Assembly: GCF_000380485.1 (NCBI RefSeq)
Contig: NZ_AQYG01000049.1
Coordinates: 310,001 to 374,000 of the forward strand
DNA from: Jongsikchunia kroppenstedtii DSM 45133
Lineage (GTDB): Bacteria; Actinomycetota; Actinomycetes; Mycobacteriales; Mycobacteriaceae
Reading direction: 5' to 3'
DNA: 64,000 bases
Every line of letters starts with the position of its first letter. Positions within the stretch are counted from its first letter, which is position 1. The notes beneath the pieces are model-generated. The model was not told the origin of the DNA, made no database searches, and saw only the letters and a program-made list of their open reading frames with translations. The position numbers and the translations under genes are program-made. Shown piece by piece: positions 20,845 to 28,328 of this stretch.

Positions 20845-21525
20845 TTAGACGATCGGCCGTAGGCCAGGGGCGACAGCGTTGACCAGGCGTACCGAGCTGC
20901 CGCCGTCCGGATAGAACTCGGCGATCGACAGCGACGCCAGATCCAGGTGCAGGCGATACAGCAGCGACGGGCCGACATCGAGCGCCGCGCGCAGCGTCTC
21001 CTTGATCGGCGTCACATGCGACACCACCACCACCGTCTGCCCCGGGTGGGCGGCGAGCACGCGGTCGAGTGCGGCCCGCACTCGATCGCCGACGGCCGCG
21101 AAGCTTTCGCCGCCCGGCGGATCGACCGTCGCGTCCCGCAGCCAGTCCCGATGGACCTCGGGGAACTGTTCGGCGGCCTCACCGAACGTCAAGCCCTCCC
21201 ACTGACCGAAGTCGGTTTCGATGAAGCCGTCGTCGACGTTCACGGGCAGGCCGATGGCCTCTCCGACCGCCGTCGCCGTGTCGAGCGCCCGCTGCAGCGG
21301 CGAGCTGACGACGGCCGCGATCTGCTCCCCACGCGCTGCGATCAGCTCGGCGGCCGCCGAGGCCTGCTCTCGACCCAGATCGGTGAGCTCGGGATTGCCC
21401 CGGCCGGAATACCGGCGCTCCACCGATAGCCGCGTCTGGCCATGCCGCAGGAGCAGCAGCCGCGTGGGCGCACCCACGGCTCCCGTCCAGCCGGGCGGCG
21501 AGGTCACGGCCCCGGACTCGCTCAC
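20845..21525 (-). CDS. Histidine phosphatase (CobC/acid phosphatase half of the Rv2228c-type protein)
   Basis: This 226-residue phosphoglycerate-mutase-like phosphatase has the RHG motif at Arg27-His28-Gly29 (LLLLRHGQT), SSPLQRA, ETDFGQWEGLTF and the second catalytic His in VVSHVTPIKE. In M. tuberculosis the same domain is the C-terminal half of Rv2228c, fused behind RNase HI. Here the RNase H half is missing, although the linker-like PGWTGAVGAPTRL is kept. The GTG start forms a GTGA overlap with the zinc-ribbon gene; a longer frame to 21564 is less likely. A role in alpha-ribazole phosphate hydrolysis is possible because cobC and cobD are near, but not shown. Confidence 0.88.
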   Translation of the reverse strand: MSESGAVTSPPGWTGAVGAPTRLLLLRHGQTRLSVERRYSGRGNPELTDLGREQASAAAELIAARGEQIAAVVSSPLQRALDTATAVGEAIGLPVNVDDGFIETDFGQWEGLTFGEAAEQFPEVHRDWLRDATVDPPGGESFAAVGDRVRAALDRVLAAHPGQTVVVVSHVTPIKETLRAALDVGPSLLYRLHLDLASLSIAEFYPDGGSSVRLVNAVAPGLRPIV

Positions 21526-22259
21526 AGGCCGGATTCCTTGGTGCGCACCAGGATTGCGCCGCATTCGTCACACCGCACGACCTCGTCCTCGGCGGCCGAG
21601 GCGATCGACGACAACTCGCTGCGGTCCAGCTCCATCCGGCAGGCGCCACAGCGACGCTGGCGCAGCAGCCCGGCGCCGACCTTGCCGGCCGACACCTGGC
21701 GGTCGTACACGGCGAGCAGGCCGGCGTCGATCTTGGCGGCCAAGGCGGCCCGCTTGTCCGTGGCGTCGACGAGGTCCTTGTCCGCCTGGTCGGCGGTGCG
21801 GCCGCGCCGCTCGGTGACCTCGGCGATCTGTCCTTCGACATGCGTGACCATCGCGCCGGCCCGCAGCTCGTCGGCGCTGACCGCCTCGGCCTGCTCCATC
21901 ACCTCGAGCAATTCGTCTTCGAGCACACCCCGGCGGCGCGACAGGCTGCCCAGCTCATGTTGCAATTCGGTCAACGCCTTGGCCGGGAGATTGCCGTCGC
22001 GCAACAGCGCGCCGTCCTTTTCCTCGCGCTGGGTCATCGTGCCGATCTCGGCCTCCAGGCGGGTGGTCTCCCGCTTGACGTCCTCTGCGGCGATCTGCGC
22101 CTTGACCGCCTCATCGCGATGCGTCTGCAGCTGCTGCTCGAGCTGCGCGATCTCCGCGTCCTCCGGGAGGTGGGCGAGTCGATGCCGGATCCGCAACAGC
22201 TCGGCATCGACGCCGGCCAAGTCGAGCACCAGGAGTTGCATCTGCGGATCAGCCTTCAC
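21522..22259 (-). CDS. C4-type zinc-ribbon coiled-coil protein (Rv2229c family)
   Basis: This 245-residue protein is a long charged coiled coil (about residues 15-180, with ARLAHLPEDAEIAQLEQQL-like heptads) ending in a zinc ribbon with CGAC and CDEC pairs. The family is conserved across actinobacteria with no settled function; nucleic-acid binding through the ribbon is inferred. The true start is the GTG at 22259 (VKADPQMQLL, like family N-termini). It shares one base with the TAG stop of the Nif3-like gene. It overlaps the phosphatase start by 4 nt. The tight spacing argues for one operon: cobC, nif3-like, zinc ribbon, phosphatase. Confidence 0.9.
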   Translation of the reverse strand: MKADPQMQLLVLDLAGVDAELLRIRHRLAHLPEDAEIAQLEQQLQTHRDEAVKAQIAAEDVKRETTRLEAEIGTMTQREEKDGALLRDGNLPAKALTELQHELGSLSRRRGVLEDELLEVMEQAEAVSADELRAGAMVTHVEGQIAEVTERRGRTADQADKDLVDATDKRAALAAKIDAGLLAVYDRQVSAGKVGAGLLRQRRCGACRMELDRSELSSIASAAEDEVVRCDECGAILVRTKESGL

Positions 22260-23386
22260 TACATCGCCTTCCAAGGGTGAGTGGGCTCGCCGAACACGGT
22301 CGCGGCGAACCCGGAGTCGATCAGAATACCCTGCGCCTGTGCGCACCAAGGGAATTCGGTTCCCCAGTGACCTGCATCGATGAACGCCGGACCACCCCGG
22401 CGCAGCGACTCGTCCACCGGATGGTGGCGAAGGTCACCGGTGAGATACACATCGACCCCGGCGGCCCGTGCCGCGTCGATCAGCGAATCGCCGGCGCCGC
22501 CGCACACGGCTACGGTTTCGACCGAGGCGTCCGGATCGCCGGCGACCCGGATCCCCCAGCTCTCGGTACGCAGCCGGGTGCTGACACGGGCAGCGAACTC
22601 GCGCAGCGACATCGGAGATTCCAGGCGACCGACGCGGCCGAGTCCGACGGTCCCGTCCTCAGACGCCAACTCGAGGACGTCGAATGCGGGTTCCTCATAC
22701 GGATGCGCCAACCGCAGCGCGGCCAGCACCGCCGACCGGCGCCCACGCGGCGCCACCATGTCGATCCGCCGTTCCGGCACCCGATGCAGCGACCCCGGCT
22801 CGCCCAGGGTCGGCTGGGCATCGGCGCCGGGCAGGAACTGGCCGTGCCCGTCGGTCGACCAGGCGCAGCAGCTGTACCCGCCGATCGACCCAGCGCCGGC
22901 ATCGAACATCGCCGCCGACACCCGATCGTCCACGCCCTGCATTGCCGCGCCGTCATCGATCGGCACCAGCACCGACCATTTGTCCATCGGTGCAACGGGT
23001 TTGGGGTCGAGCGGCCGCAGGTCGACCAGGCCGAGCGACCCGGCGAGCGCGTCGGACACCCCGGGATTGGCCGAATCGGCATTCGTGTGGGCCGTATAGA
23101 GGGCGCAGCCACCGCGGATCAGCCGATGAACGAGACGCCCCTTCGGCGTATGCGTACCGACCGTGTCCACGCCCCGCATCAGCAACGGATGATGCGCGAC
23201 GACCAGCGTGGCGCCGCTGCCGAGTGCGGCGTCGACGACGGCCTCTGTCACATCGACGCAGACCAGCACCGACTCGACTGGGTCGTCCGGATCGCCGCAC
23301 ACCAGCCCGACCGAGTCCCACGACTCCGCCAGCCGCGGCGGGTACGCCGTCTCCAGCACCGCGATCGCATCCCGCACCGTGGCCAC
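22259..23386 (-). CDS. Nif3-like dinuclear metal-centre hexameric protein
   Basis: This 375-residue protein matches the Nif3/YqfO/DUF34 family. It has AESWDSVGLVCG near residue 20, the metal-binding AHHPLLMRG and YTAHTNAD segments, and a C-terminal GDLRHHP followed by IDAGHWGTE. An inserted central domain (about 125-235, with the YEEPAFDV segment) resembles the CutA-like insertion of the long form. The enzymatic role is unsettled; the annotation as GTP cyclohydrolase I type 2 rests on homology only. The GTG start directly follows the TGA of the cobC-like gene with no spacer. Confidence 0.92.
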   Translation of the reverse strand: MATVRDAIAVLETAYPPRLAESWDSVGLVCGDPDDPVESVLVCVDVTEAVVDAALGSGATLVVAHHPLLMRGVDTVGTHTPKGRLVHRLIRGGCALYTAHTNADSANPGVSDALAGSLGLVDLRPLDPKPVAPMDKWSVLVPIDDGAAMQGVDDRVSAAMFDAGAGSIGGYSCCAWSTDGHGQFLPGADAQPTLGEPGSLHRVPERRIDMVAPRGRRSAVLAALRLAHPYEEPAFDVLELASEDGTVGLGRVGRLESPMSLREFAARVSTRLRTESWGIRVAGDPDASVETVAVCGGAGDSLIDAARAAGVDVYLTGDLRHHPVDESLRRGGPAFIDAGHWGTEFPWCAQAQGILIDSGFAATVFGEPTHPWKAM

Positions 23387-24433
23387 TCAGCACACCTCCT
23401 GCATCACCGAATGAACGGCATCGACCAGTTCGGCCACCGTATCCGCGTCACGCACCGCCAATCGCACGAACCGGCCATCCATGCCGACGAAGTTGTCACA
23501 CCCGCGGATCGCGAATCCGCGCTGCCGCAGCGCTTCTTTGAACCCCGGTCCGTCGCCCACATCGACCAGCACGAACGGCGCCGACGACGCGCCGACCACC
23601 CGCAGCCCGGCAGCGCCGAGCGTCTCGACCATCGACTCCCGTTGGCGGGCAACTATTTTCGCTTCACGCTCCAGATACCGTCGACCGCGGTCGGACGCCG
23701 CCGCAGCCACCGCGGCCAGTTGAAGTGTGCCGAGCGGCCAGTGCGGCCGGCCGCCGCCCAGTTCACGCAGAACCGCCGGCGCGCCGAGCAGGTATCCGGC
23801 CCGCAGACCCGCGAGCCCGAACGACTTGGTGATGCTGCGCACCACCAGCACGTCCGGATATCGCCGCGCGGCAATCGATTCCGCCTCCCCGGGCACCAGA
23901 TCCGCGAATGCCTCGTCCACGACGATGGTCCGGCCCGGACGCCGCAGCGCCTCGATCGATTCCCGCGGGTGCAGCACCCCCGTGGGATTGGTCGGGTTGC
24001 CCAGCACCACCAGATCCGCGGCCGCCGGCACCGCATCCGGGTCGAGTCGCCAGGGCTCGTCCAGCACCACCTGTGCGATCGGAACGCCCGCTGCTCGCAG
24101 CACCCGTTCCGGCTCGGTGAAGCTCGGCTGGATCAACGCCGCCAGGCGCGGGCGCAATCGCGGCAGCAGCGCGAACCCCTCCGCGGCACCGGCGAGCAGC
24201 AGCACCTCGTCCACCGGCCGACCATGGACAGCGGCCACCGCCGCGACTGCGCGATCGTGATCAGCAGCCGCGGGGTATCGCGCCAGATCGGCCACCCGGG
24301 CCGCCAACAGCTCGGCCATCCAGAGCGGTGTCGGACGTACGTTGACCGCGAAATCGACCAGGCCCGGCTCCGCATCGGCATCGCCATGGCGATGCAGGTC
24401 GCCGACACCGGCCGCGTTCAGGTCCACAATCAC
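23387..24433 (-). CDS. cobC: CobC-like PLP-dependent threonine-phosphate decarboxylase/aminotransferase
   Basis: This 348-residue fold-type I PLP enzyme corresponds to Rv2231c (CobC). In cobalamin synthesis, CobD/CobC-like enzymes make (R)-1-amino-2-propanol phosphate for the nucleotide loop. Motifs are LGNPTNPTG, DEAFADLVPGE and the PLP-Lys segment SITKSFGLAGLRAGY near residue 206. The N-terminus has DFAVNVRP, as in this subfamily. It begins an operon with the Nif3-like, zinc-ribbon and phosphatase genes and lies near cobD. A histidinol-phosphate aminotransferase-like activity is the main alternative. Confidence 0.87.
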   Translation of the reverse strand: MIVDLNAAGVGDLHRHGDADAEPGLVDFAVNVRPTPLWMAELLAARVADLARYPAAADHDRAVAAVAAVHGRPVDEVLLLAGAAEGFALLPRLRPRLAALIQPSFTEPERVLRAAGVPIAQVVLDEPWRLDPDAVPAAADLVVLGNPTNPTGVLHPRESIEALRRPGRTIVVDEAFADLVPGEAESIAARRYPDVLVVRSITKSFGLAGLRAGYLLGAPAVLRELGGGRPHWPLGTLQLAAVAAAASDRGRRYLEREAKIVARQRESMVETLGAAGLRVVGASSAPFVLVDVGDGPGFKEALRQRGFAIRGCDNFVGMDGRFVRLAVRDADTVAELVDAVHSVMQEVC

Positions 24434-24452
24434 TCAGCCTACGGTGGTGGCC

Positions 24453-25097
24453 ATGCTCTCCGATCCCGCCGACCCGGCGACCACGCTGCTATTCGACCTG
24501 GATGGCACCATCGCCGACTCGTTCGAGGGCATCGCGAACTCGTTCCGGTACTGCCTGCGGCAGGTGGGCGCCCCGAAGCCGCCCGATCACATCGTGGAGG
24601 CGATCGCCGGGCCGCCGATGCTCGAGACCCTGCGCTGCCTGCTGGACGAGGACGCCGCGCAGCAGGCATTTCGTGCGTATCGCTCACGGTATGTAGACGT
24701 CGGCTGGCGCGAGAACGTGATATTCGCCGGGATGGACGCCCTGGTCCGCGATCTGCACGCCCGCGGCCGCACCTTAGCGATCGCGACATCGAAGAACGAG
24801 AACAGCGCCCGCCTGATCCTGAAGCATTTCGGCATCGAGCAGTACTTCACGGTGATCGCCGGCGCCAGCGACGACATGACGCGGGCCGCCAAACATCAGG
24901 TGGTCGAGCATGCGATTGCGCAGGTCCCGGGCCCGTACGTGATGATCGGCGATCGCTCGCACGACGTCGAGGGCGCGGGGAAGTTCGACATTCCCACGGC
25001 ATACGTGCGGTGGGGCTACGCGGTCGGCGACGAATCCGATGGCGCCCGGTGGACCCTGGACACGGTCGATGATCTGCGAGAATTGCTCGATGCCTGA
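24453..25097 (+). CDS. ptkA: HAD-family hydrolase, PtkA-like
   Basis: This 214-residue haloacid-dehalogenase hydrolase has motif I LLFDLDGTIADSFEG near residue 11 (Asp nucleophile), motif II ATSKN, a Lys in AKHQVV and motif IV IGDRSHDVEGA. It is the counterpart of Rv2232 (PtkA), reported in M. tuberculosis as a tyrosine kinase encoded next to the phosphatase PtpA. By motifs alone it looks like a phosphoglycolate-phosphatase-type enzyme. The ATG at 24453 is chosen; upstream in-frame codons overlap the divergent cobC gene. It overlaps ptpA by 8 nt. Confidence 0.88.
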   Translation: MLSDPADPATTLLFDLDGTIADSFEGIANSFRYCLRQVGAPKPPDHIVEAIAGPPMLETLRCLLDEDAAQQAFRAYRSRYVDVGWRENVIFAGMDALVRDLHARGRTLAIATSKNENSARLILKHFGIEQYFTVIAGASDDMTRAAKHQVVEHAIAQVPGPYVMIGDRSHDVEGAGKFDIPTAYVRWGYAVGDESDGARWTLDTVDDLRELLDA

Positions 25098-25578
25098 CCC
25101 CACCGGCCGGACCCTGCACATCTGCTTCGTATGCACCGGCAATATCTGTCGGTCGCCGATGGGTCAGAACATCTTCCGGCAGGCCATCGCCGACGCCGGC
25201 CTCGCCGACCGGGTGCGCGTGGATTCATGCGGCACCGGGCCGTGGCACATCGGTCAGCCGGCCGACCGACGCGCCCGCGCCGAGCTGGCGACCGCCGGCT
25301 ACCCCACCGATCACGTAGCCGCGCAGGCCGGCCCGCAGCATCTGGACGCCGATCTACTGCTCGCGATGGACTGGGGACATCTGCGCCATCTCTCGATCAT
25401 GGGCGCCGACGACGAGCGGGTGCGCCTTTTGCGAAGCTTCGATCCAGACGCAGGGCCCTATTTGGACATCGATGACCCGTACAACGGCGATCAGGACGAC
25501 TTCGCACGGGTGCGCCGGGAGATCGAGGCAGCCGTGCCCGGGCTGCTCCGATGGACGGTCGATAAGCTGGACGAATGA
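25090..25578 (+). CDS. ptpA: Low-molecular-weight protein-tyrosine phosphatase
   Basis: This 162-residue LMW-PTP has the P-loop CTGNICRS (nucleophile Cys15, Arg21) and the general-acid Asp in DDPYNGD. It dephosphorylates phosphotyrosine. In M. tuberculosis PtpA is secreted and acts on host proteins; no signal peptide is visible here, as there. The start ATG at 25090 lies inside the ptkA end (8-nt overlap), and the end overlaps the SURF1 gene in an ATGA junction. This makes a three-gene coupled operon, ptkA-ptpA-SURF1. Confidence 0.95.
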   Translation: MPDPTGRTLHICFVCTGNICRSPMGQNIFRQAIADAGLADRVRVDSCGTGPWHIGQPADRRARAELATAGYPTDHVAAQAGPQHLDADLLLAMDWGHLRHLSIMGADDERVRLLRSFDPDAGPYLDIDDPYNGDQDDFARVRREIEAAVPGLLRWTVDKLDE

Positions 25579-26498
25579 AGTTGATCCGCGGATTCCTGCG
25601 ACCACAGTGGCTGCTGCTGCTCGTGGTCGTGGTGGCGTTCGCGGGCGCCTGTTTCTGGATCCTGGCCCCCTGGCAACTGGGCAAGAACACCCGCACCAGC
25701 AAGCAGATCGACATGATCCAGCACTCCAGCAACCGCGCGCCGGTGCCGATCGACCAACTCGTGAACGGCACGTTCAACAAGGACACAGAATGGCGACCGG
25801 TCACCGTCACCGGCACGTTCCTGCCTGACAAGCAGTCCGTCGTGCGACTGCGTTCGGTCGAGGACAATCCTGCCTACGAGGTACTGACGCCGCTGGCGGC
25901 CAGCGACGGACACACCTACATGATCAACCGCGGCTTCGTGCGGCCCACCGAGGGCACGGCCCTGCCCGCGATCACTCCCCCGCCGACCGGCGAGGTCAGC
26001 ATCGTCGGGCGGTTGCGACAACCCGAGGGCACCGCCCCCGGACGCGGCCCGCGCACCGAATCCGGAGTGCTGCAGGTGTATTCGATCGACCCGCCGCGCA
26101 TCGGCGAGACGGTCGGCCTGACGATCCCGAACTTCTATGTCGAAGAAGTGGCGAATCAGCCCGGGGCGCTGGGCGAACTGCCACTGCCGCAGATCGATTC
26201 GGGACCGTACCTCTCCTACGGCCTGCAATGGATCGCGTTCGGCATCATGGCCCCACTCGGGTTGGGCTACTTCATCTGGTCCGAGGTCCGGCACCGGCGC
26301 CGACAGGCCGCCACCGGCACATCCGAGCCGCGAGAGCCCCTGCGCGCCAAGGCCAAGCAGGCCCGCGCCACGCTGACGGCGGAATCGACCGAAGGCCTCG
26401 GCGGCTCAGAGTCGATCGCCCGCATCGGCGACGGCGCCGACACGACGGGCTCGACGGAGAATGCGCAACGCAAGCTGGCCGACCGTTACGGCCGCTAG
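25575..26498 (+). CDS. SURF1-family cytochrome oxidase assembly membrane protein
   Basis: This 307-residue protein has an N-terminal transmembrane helix (about residues 10-32, WLLLLVVVVAFAGACFWIL) and a second at about 216-235 (GLQWIAFGIMAPLGLGYFIW), flanking an extracytoplasmic domain. That is the usual SURF1 topology, with the family segment YEVLTPL and NRGFV. SURF1 proteins help insert heme into aa3-type cytochrome oxidase. It is the counterpart of Rv2235. The Ala/Lys-rich cytoplasmic tail after residue 240 is low in conservation. Its last 93 nt overlap the convergent cobD gene. Confidence 0.9.
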   Translation: MKLIRGFLRPQWLLLLVVVVAFAGACFWILAPWQLGKNTRTSKQIDMIQHSSNRAPVPIDQLVNGTFNKDTEWRPVTVTGTFLPDKQSVVRLRSVEDNPAYEVLTPLAASDGHTYMINRGFVRPTEGTALPAITPPPTGEVSIVGRLRQPEGTAPGRGPRTESGVLQVYSIDPPRIGETVGLTIPNFYVEEVANQPGALGELPLPQIDSGPYLSYGLQWIAFGIMAPLGLGYFIWSEVRHRRRQAATGTSEPREPLRAKAKQARATLTAESTEGLGGSESIARIGDGADTTGSTENAQRKLADRYGR

Positions 26499-27359
26499 CG
26501 TCATCAACTGCACCCGCTGTGACAGCCGCACGGCATTGCGCAGATCGCCCACCGCGGGCGGGTCGCCCGCACCCAGGTACGGCCGCATCTCCACGCGATG
26601 CGGGTAGACGGTCTCGCCGCCCAGCCGCACCCCAAGCGCCCCCGCGAACGACGCCTCGACGACACCGGCATTCGGGCTCGGATGCCCCGCCGCGTCGCGT
26701 CGCCAGGCGACCCAGGCATTCGCGCCGCCGCCCGCGGCGATCACTGCCAGGCCGCTGAACCGGGCCGGCAGGTAGTTCAGCAGATCGTCCAATCGCGCAC
26801 TGGCCCAACCGAACCGGGAATAGCGTTCATTGCGGTAGCCGACCATGGCATCCAGCGTGTTGGCCATGCGATAGCCGAGCAGGCCCGGCACGCCCAGCGC
26901 CGCACCCCACAGCAGCGGAGCCACCGCGGCATCCGAGGTGTTCTCGGCGATCGATTCGGTTGCCGCACGGATGATTCCGTCGGCATCCAGACTCTGCGGA
27001 TCGCGCCCGCAGAGCGACGGAATCAGAGCGCGGGCCGCCTCGACATCCTCGGCCGACACCGCGTCGGCGACCCGCTCGCCCATCGCGATCAACGACGAAC
27101 CGCCGAGCGCGGTCCACGTGGCCAGCGCGATCAGCGGAACCGAACGCGGTCGCAGGCACCCGATCCCGGCCGCGCCGCCGACCAATACCGCGGTGAACGC
27201 GGCGCCCCGCGCGCGCGAGTCTGCGTAACAACGTGATTCGAGCGCAGCCGCCGCGCGGCCCATGCCGGCCACCGGATGCCACCGCGCGGGGTCTCCCAGC
27301 AGCCGATCGGCCGCGTAGCCCAGTAGCAGGCCGGCAGCCGTGCTCGTCAGAATGCGCAC
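26406..27359 (-). CDS. cobD: Adenosylcobinamide-phosphate synthase (CobD/CbiB)
   Basis: This 317-residue polytopic membrane protein joins aminopropanol (phosphate) to adenosylcobyrate in B12 synthesis. Family motifs are GYAADRLLGDPARWHPV at the N-terminus, AESIAENTSDAAVAPL near 130-145, and ANTLDAMVGYRNERYSRFGWASAR-type residues, with NAGVVEASFAGALGVRLGG further on. It is the counterpart of Rv2236c. The 3' end runs 93 nt antisense into the SURF1 gene; both frames end with plausible but poorly conserved tails. The start is 23 nt from the divergent methyltransferase-like gene. Confidence 0.93.
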   Translation of the reverse strand: MRILTSTAAGLLLGYAADRLLGDPARWHPVAGMGRAAAALESRCYADSRARGAAFTAVLVGGAAGIGCLRPRSVPLIALATWTALGGSSLIAMGERVADAVSAEDVEAARALIPSLCGRDPQSLDADGIIRAATESIAENTSDAAVAPLLWGAALGVPGLLGYRMANTLDAMVGYRNERYSRFGWASARLDDLLNYLPARFSGLAVIAAGGGANAWVAWRRDAAGHPSPNAGVVEASFAGALGVRLGGETVYPHRVEMRPYLGAGDPPAVGDLRNAVRLSQRVQLMTLAAVTVGQLALRILRRARRVGAVADAGDRL

Positions 27360-27382
27360 CCGCTCACCGTACGATTACCGCA

Positions 27383-28261
27383 ATGGGCAAGCGACACCGC
27401 CACGACCGGAACGACGGCGGCCGGACCGACGGGACGCCGACGATCGGTGGTCGGTTCGACATCGACACCGGCTTCTGCGAGCTGGTCCGCGACGACACCG
27501 GGTATTTGCTGAAGATCAACGGCGTCGAGAGCAGCCATATCCACGACGATCCGCAAGTACTCGAGTTCGAGTACATGCGCTGGTTCGCCGAGCTCATCGA
27601 CGAGCGCATCCGGGACGACGAGTCGCTGCGTGCCCTGCATCTGGGCGGCGCGGCCTGCACCATGGCGCGCTATCTGGCGTCGGTCCATCCGCAGGCCCGA
27701 CAGGTCGCCGTCGAGATCGACGGCGCGCTGGCCACCTACGTCCGCGACTGGTTCGATCTGCCACGCTCACCTTTTCTCCGCATCCGCGTCGGCGATGCGC
27801 GCGAGGTCGTCGAATCGCTGAGCGCCGACTCACGCGACGTCGTGCTGCGGGACGTATTCGACGGCATGTTCACCCCGTCCCGGATGACGACGGTTGAGTT
27901 CGTCGCCGCCGTCCGGCGCGTGCTCTCCCCCGACGGGCTGTATGTGATCAACTGCGGCGATGCCCCGGACCTCCGGGTCGCACGCAGCGAGGCCGCGACG
28001 ATCGGCGACGCCTTCGAGAACCTGGCGATCATCGCCGATTCGGCCATGCTCAAGGGACGACGTCGCGGGAACGTGGTGATCGCCGGCAGCGACGCGCGCC
28101 TGGGCCAGTCCCCGCTGATCGCGCGCAATCTGCTGGGCGGCAGCACTCCCGCACAACTACTGCTGAACGACGAGGCCCGGGCCTTCGCGAAAGCCGCCTC
28201 ACCAGGGCGTGACGCCGATCTGGCCGCGGCGGCCGCGCGACATCTCCGCGCGACCGAATAG
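27383..28261 (+). CDS. Spermidine-synthase-like (fused-type) methyltransferase-fold protein
   Basis: This 292-residue protein has a Rossmann methyltransferase fold of the polyamine synthase family: LHLGGAACTMARYL near residue 85, the acidic strand-end VAVEIDGAL, RVGDAREVV and DVVLRDVFDGM. Actinobacterial members of this group usually lack a polyamine aminopropyl-transfer assignment and are called spermidine-synthase-like. The ATG (MGKRHRHDR) is preferred to upstream in-frame codons, which lie within the divergent cobD region. No operon partner follows closely; the next gene is 67 nt away behind an AT-rich segment. Confidence 0.82.
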   Translation: MGKRHRHDRNDGGRTDGTPTIGGRFDIDTGFCELVRDDTGYLLKINGVESSHIHDDPQVLEFEYMRWFAELIDERIRDDESLRALHLGGAACTMARYLASVHPQARQVAVEIDGALATYVRDWFDLPRSPFLRIRVGDAREVVESLSADSRDVVLRDVFDGMFTPSRMTTVEFVAAVRRVLSPDGLYVINCGDAPDLRVARSEAATIGDAFENLAIIADSAMLKGRRRGNVVIAGSDARLGQSPLIARNLLGGSTPAQLLLNDEARAFAKAASPGRDADLAAAAARHLRATE

Positions 28262-28328
28262 TGCTTTTACTCACACTTGGAAATCAATTTAATATTTCTT
28301 TAATAATTGCCCCGTACTTTTCGATGGT

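Noticed and set aside
22277-25072. 931-codon plus-strand frame across Nif3-like, cobC and ptkA genes
   Set aside because: It runs antisense to two recognised enzymes and out of frame with ptkA. Composition is Arg/His/Pro-rich and it has no domain.
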